Assembly: GCF_000224145.3 (NCBI RefSeq)
Contig: NC_020174.2
Location: forward strand, 2,976,097-3,040,096
DNA length: 64,000 nucleotides
Origin: Ciona intestinalis
Lineage: Eukaryota > Chordata > Ascidiacea > Phlebobranchia > Cionidae
Reading direction: 5' to 3'
Both the position numbers and the translations under genes were made by a program. Below are positions 50,600-60,700 of this stretch, in pieces. The notes under the pieces were generated by a model that did not search any database, was not told where the DNA came from, and worked only from the letters and a program-made list of their open reading frames with translations. Numbering within the stretch: the stretch's first letter is position 1; each line of letters begins with the position of its first letter.

Positions 50600-53177
50600 T
50601 TAAAGTGGACGGAATTTCATTTCAGTGAATCGAAGTCCAACGGCGATAGAGTTATTGTGCCATGTCATTGCGTCAGCAGTAACAACACATGGGCGATATT
50701 GACCGTTAAGGTTGGCCCGGTGGCAAGTCTTGTACCACCAACCACTATGGTACACGCTCGAGCAACTTTGACTATGCAGCAAGTCATTATCACGATCCTT
50801 AGTCGAGAAAAGCATGCCGTTGTGATATGATAGGGAATCATCGAACCCTATAGAAAACATCAATTTAAAAAAAATTGTTAATGGCTTAGGTATTCTTACT
50901 TTATACCTGGACATGCACTAAACTCTGCAATCTGCAATCGAAAATTCTCGGATAGGTTCATTACTTTAAATGTCCTGGAAAGACGTAATTTAAAATTAAA
51001 CGATTAGCAATACGTTTAGTTACAGCAGTTTTAATTACTTCTACATACCCATACTTCGCGTACAAGGTCTTATTTTGACAATCCTTCAGTTCAATCCTTA
51101 ACTCATACGAACCCTGTCTTGTAAGCGAATGTAATTTGTCCAATCCTAAAATATAACATTAAAATATATTAAAAAAACGACATCTGTATAAACCAAATAC
51201 CCATCCAAAATTCTGCACTCTTATTGCCGAATCCCCGCCTGTATTCGTCCCATGTAAGGTCGAAATCTTGTTTACCGTTTATTCGTCGCTGGAAAACCTA
51301 CAAGGCATGAATGTAACTTACTTTATCCAGGCGTGGCCGGAGAACGACAGTCTTTTTAACACGGGTGTTCTGTTTCATACACCTCGTGCCAGCTTACGAG
51401 TTACCATGTATGTTAATTGGTGGGTCATTATCTCTGGGGGGATTTTTTCATTTTTTTTTGTGTATTATGGCAGATAATTTGAATAACCCATTAGTGACCA
51501 CTGGTTTGGGCAATTGCCGTTAAATGTCTTGCCCAAGGACACATGCGCCCACAATGATAGCAGCGACGAGCCTTGAACCCATCTGGGTTATAGGCAGCCG
51601 CGCTAACCACTTTGCCACGGCGCCGGGTGAGAAAATAATGTCAGCCACCGAATTATCAAGGTTGGAAAACAAACCGTCCATCCACCACCGTCAGTTGTCA
51701 TATCGCAGTAAACTTCAATTATATTCCCATTCTCATTTATTTCGTAGATTCCATTGTTAATGTTCCCAACCATAAAAAGTTGTTTGCAGTTGTCCAATGG
51801 CCAATTGTATGTCTCTGTTTGAAAACAGAATAAAAATAGTTTAAAACGTTTTACCTGCTAACATTTTGGGCGTGTGTGTGCTTAAAACCTGTTACCCAAA
51901 TCCTATGTTGCATTACTGTCTGTTTAAAATTCTAAGTTGTAGGCCATACATTATAAAAAAAAAGACAAAAATCCACAAAAATCATCCACGAAGTAGCATA
52001 ATAGAGTGGAGGAAGATGGGACACCTTTTCTCTCTCTTTTCTTGTCCCATTTGATAGGAAACATAGAACGTTCAAAGATTTATAAAACCGTATCGTCCTT
52101 ACGAGACCCATATACCGTTGTTATTTGTTTAAAACACGATCAGAATATTTGGATATTATGTACTATAAAAGGTGTCCCGTCTTCCCCCAACCTACTATAT
52201 CTTTTAACTTATAAGCGGTCACGAGATATATAAAACAAAACATGTAACTTAATTGTCCTCGCGTTGTGGGGCAACGAGAGTCGTTAAACACCGGTGTTTT
52301 GTTTGTGGGGGTCTTACTTACTAGATTCCCAATCGACAGTGATTGATATTTCATCCCATCCCGATTTCTGTTCTGTGCGTTCCAGTTCAACCAATACACT
52401 GTACCGCTATATATCTATAACAGTGAGGTTGAAGGTATGCGGGAGTGATGCATTAGTTGGACGAGCTGTGGCGTTGACATAAACAGGAGTTGCATCTAAA
52501 CAGATCTTGTACGGAACGTTCATTTTCTTCTTTGAATTTTTGGAGAAGTACATTTTCTGGAGGCTTCCTCGGTTGAACTGAATTAGCTCTGAAGACAGAG
52601 AACATCAATAGTTACACATAATAAATATATATAACTTTATAATTCTACGTAGCGCTGACGTATAGTATAGGGTGGGAGAACATGGGACACCTTTTTATTA
52701 TATTTTCTTGTTTCATTTCGTAGTAAGCAAAGAACATTTAAAGAATTATAAAACCGTATCCTGAAGACTACCATAGACCATTGTTAATTGTTTAAAACAC
52801 GATCAGGATATTTGGATATTATGTGCTAAAGGTGTCCCATCTTCCCCCACCCTACTATATATATATCCGTCGCCGTGGCAAAGTGGTTGGCCCAACTGCC
52901 TCTAATTTACAGGTTATAAAGTTTGAATTTTTGTTTGAATTGTTAGTTAAACATTATAAAAAGTAAAACCCCCTACCGGCTTAAACGATCCGATAAAAAC
53001 CCTACATACGTGGTGACTTGTAAGCATGCATGAAACTGAACACCCACGTTATAACGACTGTCATTGCACCGCCACGCGAGTATAAATAAATTAGATTAAT
53101 ACTTTGTATTTAAACCAATACTTACGGAGCGTTGGTGTAACCAGCATTAAAACTATTGTTAGCAAAATAGATCTCAT
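50600..53177 (-). CDS. Secreted fibrinogen-related (FReD) protein, with an in-frame TAG
   Basis: Minus-strand exons: 53177-53126, 52588-52322, 51814-51675, 51297-51201, 51145-50985, 50847-50600. Exon 1 is a signal peptide (MRSILLTIVLMLVTPTL). Exon 2 encodes about 89 residues that I do not recognise, with N-x-S/T sites (NASL, NLT). Exons 3-6 form a fibrinogen C-terminal globe: NNGIYEIN, VYCDMTTDGGGWT, VFQRRINGKQDFDLTWDEYR, GFGNKSAEFWMG, GLDKLHSLTRQGSYELRIEL, then DDSLSYHNGM, the calcium loop DRDND, and C-x12-C with HSGWWYKTCHRANLNG. Such proteins bind carbohydrate or acetyl groups in innate immunity, or act in the matrix. Exon 2 joins both neighbours in phase, yet its frame holds a TAG (52410-52408) after NLTVIDI, so this copy is either a nonsense allele, a young pseudogene, a sequence error, or is spliced in a way I cannot see. 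The exon 5/6 join does not keep phase with the donor at 50985. Confidence 0.85.
51307..51626 (-). repeat. Family B SINE, full length
   Basis: TTACTTTATCCAGGCGTGGC, CCTCGTGCCAGCTTACGAGT, CCCAAGGACACATGCGCC, GAGCCTTGAACCCATCTGGG, ending CCACTTTGCCACGGCGCCGG. Starts 10 bp from the exon ending at 51297 and ends 49 bp from the one at 51675, filling that intron. Confidence 0.9.
51998..52200 (+). mobile_element. Family A MITE
   Basis: CATAATAGAGTGGAGGAAGA left, GTCTTCCCCCAACCTACTAT right. Confidence 0.88.
52236..52309 (-). repeat. Family B SINE tail fragment
   Basis: CATGTAACTTAATTGTCCTC, GTTAAACACCGGTGTTTTGT; ends about a dozen bases from the exon 2 donor of the fibrinogen-related gene. Confidence 0.6.
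52661..52862 (+). mobile_element. Family A MITE, reference copy
   Basis: Ends TATAGTATAGGGTGGGAGAA and CATCTTCCCCCACCCTACTA are inverse copies over about 27 bp, with TA at the tips, as for elements that target TA. Interior conserved words: CGTAGTAAGCAAAGAACATT, AAGAATTATAAAACCGTATC, ACCATTGTTAATTGTTTAAA, CACGATCAGGATATTTGGAT, ATTATGTGCTAAAGGTGTCC. No coding capacity. Ciona is known to carry a MITE named Cimi-1; whether this is the same family needs a database comparison. Confidence 0.9.
52864..53100 (+). repeat. Family B SINE, middle lost
   Basis: TCCGTCGCCGTGGCAAAGTG head, then CATACGTGGTGACTTGTAAG, GTTATAACGACTGTCATT and CCACGCGAGTATAAATAAA; begins directly after the MITE at 52661-52862. 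Confidence 0.75.
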
Positions 53178-53668
53178 CTTAATTTGTGTAATTAAACGTC
53201 GACCTACTATATTGGACGTAACGGAGTCGAATGTAAAGTTTCCGATAGCTGTGCACAGTTTTCCTATTAAATATGTATCTCTTCATAAAGCAACGTGATA
53301 ATTATGTTTAGCATTCATTAAATACACAGCTTTCATTGCATTGTTATCAACAACTAGTGCCTTAACTATTTTTGCCACCCTTACTAAACGTACTGTGGTG
53401 CTATTATGCATGCTGCTTCTACTTAAAGCAATGTATTTAATATCCACATGCTGCGTCACGAGCTATTTTCTCTAGTGACGCAAGTATATTTTCCAATAGT
53501 TTAACAGGAATACATATAGTCACATCTATACGTGTTTCACATAAGGTGTTAGGGGTATGTAAGTAGGCGACCCTACAAAGGATTTTCATGTCGCTCCAAT
53601 ACTCAAAACTAGTCAGGATGTCCACACTACTGTTTTTTTTATCTTACCGATATGTAATTCGTAACAGA

Positions 53669-54041
53669 GTCCGTATATAAACATGAGTTATTTCATGTCG
53701 CCCATAGAAATCACATAGCACACAGCAAATGGGGCTAAATTGATCATAGACATAATATAAATATGAACGTATATAGCTAAGTCTAATATATTTTATGTTT
53801 TTAATACAAATACAGGATGCAGATTGAAGAAAATCAAATTTTCAAGTAGATGTGTAGATTTATTAAAGCCCAAAAGTGACTTGAAGTTTTTGAGTTTTAT
53901 AAATAAACTGCGACTTAGCAGAAAAATCTGTTTAAAAATTCCCGTTGCTAGGGTAAACAATCGGCGAAATTAGCCCCATTTGGTTGCCCTGTAAGATTTC
54001 TATGGTGATGAAATAACTCATGTTTATATACGGACTCTGAT
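53669..54041. mobile_element. Foldback element
   Basis: The left end (about 53655-53760) and right end (about 53935-54045) are inverse copies: AGTCCGTATATAAACATGAG faces CTCATGTTTATATACGGACT, and GGGGCTAAATTGATC-like faces GGCGAAATTAGCCCCATTTG. The inverted arms are about 100 bp, around an AT-rich centre. Probably a non-autonomous DNA element. Confidence 0.65.
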
Positions 54042-54057
54042 TCGTAATATTTCAGGA

Positions 54058-54135
54058 CATGACGTAAGCCATACGAGGGTAACGTAGTTATAACACGGAT
54101 GTTCTATTTAATATAGCCTACCTCGGGTCACGCTT
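54058..54135 (-). repeat. Family B SINE tail fragment
   Basis: TTATAACACGGATGTTCTAT, then CCTACCTCGGGTCACGCTTG; diverged. Confidence 0.5.
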
Positions 54136-54431
54136 GTGTTTTGCGCATACAAATAGTTTACATTACTACAGCATAGCAATTGCGCCAATTGTATTATCTG
54201 TAATAAATGACTAAAGTGTCGCAATAATAAACCCCTTCTAAATCCCGTTTTTAACGATTTTCCAAATAGTAAACAAAAACCTATCATTCACTTTTTAACT
54301 TTCAGATATGTTCAAGCTTTCCTTCAATTGATCTTTCAAGCTTTCCTTCTCTAATATAAGGACGTATCTGTAATAAACCGTGATTTACTTTTTACCGGAT
54401 TGCAGATTACGCGTTGTGTTATTGGGGCCGC

Positions 54432-54443
54432 AAAATGGCGGCC
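54432..54443 (+). promoter_or_regulatory. YY1-like site with start codon
   Basis: AAAATGGCGGCC matches the YY1 core (AANATGGCGGC), which is common just downstream of TATA-less start sites. The ATG inside opens a 31-codon frame (54435-54530) beginning MAANLFYLAFLGL, either an upstream frame of the next gene or chance. Confidence 0.4.
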
Positions 54444-54731
54444 AACTTGTTCTACTTGGCTTTTCTAGGACTTTGCACGACAGCGACCCTCCGCCCATGG
54501 GCTTTAAGCAAGCGAAATATTTATTCATAGTAGTTCAATAATTCTTTATTAAAAATATGATTTATTGTTCTCTCCATTTTGCTCTATTTCCCTAGTCGTA
54601 TGCTAAATAATGGCATTTATCATATTCACTCCTTCCTTTCAGTGCTATCCGTTTTATAGCTTCTATATTTATCATATCAATTAGGTGCTTTTTATGTTTA
54701 ATTTAATGCTGGTAACTAGTGGACGAAACAC

Positions 54732-57700
54732 ATGAAGGACGGCAAGGAATCTTTAGCAGATAAGCTGTAAGTTTAGATATTTCTTTAGGTGGTGACCATA
54801 CAGTCGAATTTTGCTTCTAAATTGTTCCCCGGTCTCACTAATAGTCTGATACTGCATACTGACTGTGATAAACTGTATAATTTTGTGACGTAGTATATCG
54901 TGAATCTAACGCAAGTCGCAGGCGATTTCAGTAACAATGTGTGTTTTTGCGTAATTTTAAAGTTAATTTTCTATATGACTTTTATTAGTGGATATCAGTG
55001 AAACTTAAAATACAATTATACAGTAGGTATCAGAGAAACCTAAGGAACATTTTGAAAGAATTTTTTTTTAAACATTTTACACAAGTAAAATATGCGGGTC
55101 AGCAGCTGTAGTATCAACTTTGGTCTTAAGATATTCTGCTCAAGTTGTTCCTAATATGACGTTTCCTTTACATGCTTTGTTAAATTAATCATAATCAAAA
55201 TAATTCTTTTTTCCGAACAGAAAAGCTCCCAACATACCACTTTGGCAAAAAGAGCTGATCCAAAAAAAGCGTGCAGCTCAGAAAAAACGTTCTCCGGAAA
55301 AAGCGTTTAGTGTAAGTATATTGGTTAACACTGTGCATTGATAGTCTAGCTACAGGCGCGATTTTTCTCGTTGTGAATTAGTTTAAAGCCAGCAAACTTT
55401 TTTCTAAACATATTTATGACTAAACCACGGTGCACGCAAAAGCGAAAATAATTCGCATTGGAGACTGAACTGTTTCTTTGATACAAAGAGAGGACAAACT
55501 TAAGCCATAACCCATAACAAAAGAATCAATAATTGGTGATTTTTGCATCTCGAAAAATTCTTTAAAACCATTTTATTTCCTATAAGTTTATATGACATTT
55601 AATATTTTAAACTAAAAAGTTACAACAAACCATTTTGTGTGGGAAATACAAATTTATCAGTAATACAGTTAATTAGTTCTTCAGCAACCTTTTGATAAGC
55701 ATGAATAATGTCTGAGTTGGGCTCAGAGACGGTTATGTTTCCATTGGGATTCGATCTAAAATCTGTGCTCTATGTACCATACTACTATTACTAGTACAGG
55801 CATATAACATACTAGTATCACTAGTTGAATGATTTTTTTACTTCTCCCATTGCAGGGCAGTGAAAGTGTCCACTTATGAGATGTTAAACTTTGTAAATGA
55901 TTGTTTTTCTGTGTGACTGACAATTTAGAAATCCCATTAGTGACTACTAACAATTTGAGCAACCTATTAGTCGGTTGAAGTACCTTGGTGCAATGTCTTA
56001 AGTTTCTTGCCCAAGGACATAGACGATAATCACTAGGTTTGTGCAGAAGTCGTAAAAGCTTTGGTTTGCCGAGCACTAATGACGTCATCAAGCAGTAAGG
56101 TATAGAAAAAGACATTGATTTATTTTATTCAGCTGTTTTTAAAACTTTGTGGTACTAAAAGGCTAAAACACATTTGAGCATCTCTATCCATATACAAATT
56201 TTGCCTTTACATTAGTATGTCTCATAAATACGTATGCGTAGAATGTACAGACTAATACCATTGAAGTATTTAATAATGGTAAAATACAATCCACTGTTAA
56301 AAAAGGTACAACCGGCACCAGGCATAATTTAAAGTTGCGTTCAACAACTTTCGGCCTTCTTTTCAATATTATCACTCAAACCCAACCTATATATATATAC
56401 ATAGGATATATCTGTTTGTATTTGTAATGAGAAACTTTATTGAACTGTTTAATGGACAATGAAAGAATTGATTTGTATTCATGTTTGAAAATAGCAGAGG
56501 TATATTTCTGTTTCACTAATTAAATTCCTATTGAGTATGTATGTGCATTCCAGCCCTTCTAAAATCTGACTTTACATTTCCACTTACGAAGACCTTAAAT
56601 GTTAAATGTTAACGCAACTCTGTTGTTTGTAGGTGGTTTGTTTAATGTCCAGTTGACCACATTTGGTTGCGTGGTTCTATGTTATTGTATAAGAGCTATG
56701 CAAGTAACACCAGTGAGGTCACAAAGTGTAACATAAGTGACAACAACTGCAAAGGTTTTAAATAAAAAACGAGTAAAATTAAATTTCGCTCAGTAATGAC
56801 TATCCCTGTACACTGTATATCAAGTATAAATAAGACTTGTGTTTTTCCTGTAACAGATTCTTAAATCACAGCAATAAATAATGTAAATAACTAAAAATGT
56901 AGAATTTTCCAGGAAGCAGTGAAACCTTTACCTACTGCTTCCTCAGTAAAACCAAAATGTTTGTTCTGCCCTAACAACCATTTACATTTTGTATTTGCAC
57001 CATATTCCCATAATAACGCTAACGCTGAAATATTGCAAGATAGAAGCAATTGATGCACAGATTATTTCCCCTATAATAGTGATTGACAAGTTCTTAATTA
57101 GGAACATCCTGGTTTAATAGCTTTTTTCCTTTCCACAATCCAAATGGTCAGCTAGTGCAGCTCAGTTTACTTTCGAATATTTTCTTTGTTCTTCTTCCTA
57201 ATGCTATGTATGAAAAACACAGTGTTTGTTTTCCAAATCTGTTGCACGTTTTTAATAGTTTGTACATACCTGCAATAGTTTATTATTACAAGCTCTCTTC
57301 TTATAAGCGTAGGTTGTTGGCGGGATGAGCAACTTCCTGGTATACGTCACAATGTTGTGACAAATGTACAGTTTTTGTCAGAGTTGTGTGGCTGCATAGA
57401 AGTGAGTACTGTGTCAGAGATAATGTTACTTAAAATGACAGAATGATATCTTGTTTTTAATTTCGTAGTGATATCTTGCGTTTAAAAGTAACTAACTTTA
57501 CTAGTAGGATGCTAAAATTAGGAAGTAGCTTCTCTTAATCTACACCAATTCTCCTTACATATGTACACATGTAATGTAATTATTATGATAAATGCCTTTA
57601 TTTCAAAGTGTTATTTAGTACGTTAATTTAGTCTGGTCAGTGGTTTAAGCGCCGCGAGACTTTTTGGTCTTTTTCAAGTCTCTACATCTAAAAGAAAATA

Positions 57701-60700
57701 ATAGGTTGTAATTAAAGGTTTAATTTGACACAGTCATTAGTTGTTTATTCAAAAGTAGATTTCGAAATTGTTGGCTGTTCTTTTATAAGGGTTAGTGAAC
57801 ACCCTCCTCTTACAGTATTTGGTAAATGTAACAACTAACTAACTAATAAACTATATAACCACTAACCTGTATAACCAATAACCCTTACCCGCTTATTCAT
57901 AACCCCTAATTTCCCTAACACTTTCCACCAGCGTAATCTGTAATGTACCAGAGGATTCTTCACTAGTGCCCTTTTATGCACTTTTTATTGTGCCTTGAAA
58001 ATTGTGATTCCAATTTGCTTGCGTAATGTATAGTATGTGACCAAGTGTTGAATTACTTGGCTACATGGTTTAATTTTACAAATTTCACCAGCCGTAAGTG
58101 ATGCTTAAGTTGCGCTTGTTAATTGTCTCAAGTGCTTCTCTATTCTTGTTGCAATTTTCTAAAACAGTTATAGTAGGTAGGTTGTGTCTACTAAACACTA
58201 AACCAGGATCTCCTAACCAGGGGTGTGAAACTGTAACTAATGGGTACAGGTATGCTAAATCATTAAGGTTGGCTAGTTCCACCCTAAATAATCAATTCTA
58301 CAAGAGGGTGTGAGAATTAGTTGGTAATTTGAAAAGAGTTTAGCAAGGAAAAGGTTAAGAACCATTGCACTGTATGTAAGACGTATAGTTGCTGTTCATC
58401 TGTGGTAGCCAGTATCTCATTGAATATTTGCTGTTGATAAGCTTTTATACTCTTCTTTAAGCCTTATGTTAACAATGTATTTATGTATTGGATAAACAGT
58501 TGGTATAGAATTTGTCGCTTTGTTGCTTGTAAAAATGAACCAGCAGTGTCTTGTTTATCATTCCTTTGTTACATTAAGTTTTGCTGTGTTGTACTTGTAT
58601 TGCAGTGATATGTCAAACTAGTTAATTCTAAATTATTTAATTTTTTTAGTATTGTTTCATTGTTACATTTAAGTTATGTTTATAGTTATGTGTTGTATTG
58701 CAGTGATATGTCTAACCAGTTAATTTTATACTATTATTTTTGTCATAGGTGCCAGAATGGAAAACAGAATTATTAAAACGTCTTCATTCTAAAACTGAGT
58801 TAACAGTGGAAAATAAAATGGAAAATTCTTCGGACAAAAACGTTGATGATGGTCATATTGTTAAGGTAACAATTCAATTACAAAAGTTGTGATAACTTTT
58901 AGACTAAAAAAATTTTTAACAGGTTTCAGATAATGTTTTTATGAGACAAGAACAAAAGCGAAAAGCATCCGTCAGCCAAACAGTCAACCATGTATCAAAT
59001 CAAAATCAAGTGGTTCCACCATTATCACCAGGCTATCACGTGACGAGAACGGATAACATTATCATCATTGAACGAGACGACGAGGTAGCCCAAGCTATAT
59101 TATATTTCACGTGGGTTGGTTCCGCAGCTTGACACACAATGGGACCTGTAGGATTTAGGCCTGATTGGACCATTTCCTCAAAAAGCCTAAATTATATACA
59201 GTAGGGAAACAACACCTTTAGCACATAACATCCAAATATCCTGATCATGTTTTTAGCATTGAATAACTGTCTGTGGGAGTCGTGAGAATACGTTGTTTTA
59301 GTTCTTCGATTGTTCTTTGTTTACTACCAAATGGGTTGAGAAAATAGGATGAAAAGTGTCCCATCTTCCCCTACCCTGCTATATTGTTATTTTTATATAT
59401 ATATTTATACATTTAGTTATATTTTATGTATTTATATAATTAATTAATTCACCTTAACTTGCTTTATTTCCACAGTTAAACAAAGTTCTTACATCTGATT
59501 CCCAATCAGCACAGTCCGTGGTTCCTAATGAAAAAATTGACGAAGAAATGCCAAGTGCAGGGATTGTTAGTCGCTTGAAGAACAAATTTAAAGAAAGCAG
59601 CAATGCACCAGCAGTGATTCAGAGATCAGCCAGTTTAGAAAACCCGATCCTCACAGGTAATTTTCGAGGTAACATTGTTTTGGACTTTTTTGTGCGCGTT
59701 TGTACATTTTTATGAGAACAATACGAAAATATTAAAAAAAATGGTAAAATTACATTTTTTTTTTCTTGTTAATTTGTATGCAGGGTCCCCTCTGTGCTAT
59801 TATTTCTTCTGTAGGCGTCGCCTTTGCGCCTTTAGTTATAGACTTATAGTAGTCAATAAAATTTAAACAAGAATATCTTTTACAGAAAACAAACAAGTTA
59901 AGTCACCAACAAAATCAGATCATTCGCTGACTTTTTCTCTTCCGGCAAGAAGTGTTTCTCAGTGTGAGCCTTTACGATCGCCACAGCACAATAATACTTT
60001 ATCATCAAATAAAATAAATAGCTCCACCCACACAGTGACTTCCCCTACTTCTAAAACTGTGTCCTCACCTGAAAAGGAAACAATTAAAATCGACACATCT
60101 GGGTTACATGCTCCAGGAATAGCAGCAACTTCTGATGTTTCGAGACAAAAGGTAGAAAAAGTCACATCTTCAGCAACTCCATGTTTAACATCTAAACCAT
60201 CTATTCCCTTGAGATCTGGAAGCATTGAAAAAAAACCAAGCAACAAAAAAGCACCAACACAAAATGCTCCACCACAAACAACCAACAACAAGAAAGAAAG
60301 TTTAAATGATGATTTTTCTACAAGTTCTAAAGCACTTCATGAAAATGATAAAAATTCAAAGGTTTTAACTGGATCACTTGTCCCAAACCAATTTGAAAAA
60401 CAGTCTTCTCAGGTTCAACCAAACAAATCAAATAAAGAAAACTTTGAGATTGTTAACCTTGGTAAAACATCTTTAGATCCAAGCACACTTAAATCAAAAG
60501 CTGCAATAATGGCAAATGAGATCATGAAAGAATCAAAAACCATTTGTATAATTCCTAACCGCCAAAGTCAGACGCCTGATCATAAAGACGTGACAACCAA
60601 TTCCATTCCATCTTCATCAGTAGACGATGTCATAACTGATCAAATTCCTATTGTTCCGATAAGAAAGAAGAAACATGTTCATACTAAACTAATTTCTGAC

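Larger units (their letters stand above)
53178..54731. promoter_or_regulatory. Shared start region of the FReD and taperin-like genes
   Basis: Starts lie 1.55 kb apart on opposite strands. It contains a repeated GAGTCCGTATATAAACATGA pair in inverse order (53670-53689 and the inverse at 54020-54040, TCATGTTTATATACGGACTC), flanking about 0.35 kb, plus a SINE tail and a YY1-like site. Confidence 0.45.
55312..58748 (+). other. Large intron of the taperin-like gene
   Basis: No exon recognised. Holds a SINE middle fragment (55868-56040) and the second copy of the CCCTATAACCACTAA element (57826-57970). Confidence 0.6.

Noticed and set aside
51268-51477. 69-codon plus-strand frame
   Set aside because: Made mostly of the inverse family B SINE.
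57640-57690. GTGGTTTAAGCGCC with GACTTTTTGGTC considered as a tRNA
   Set aside because: Only an A-box-like word; no cloverleaf or T-arm can be drawn.
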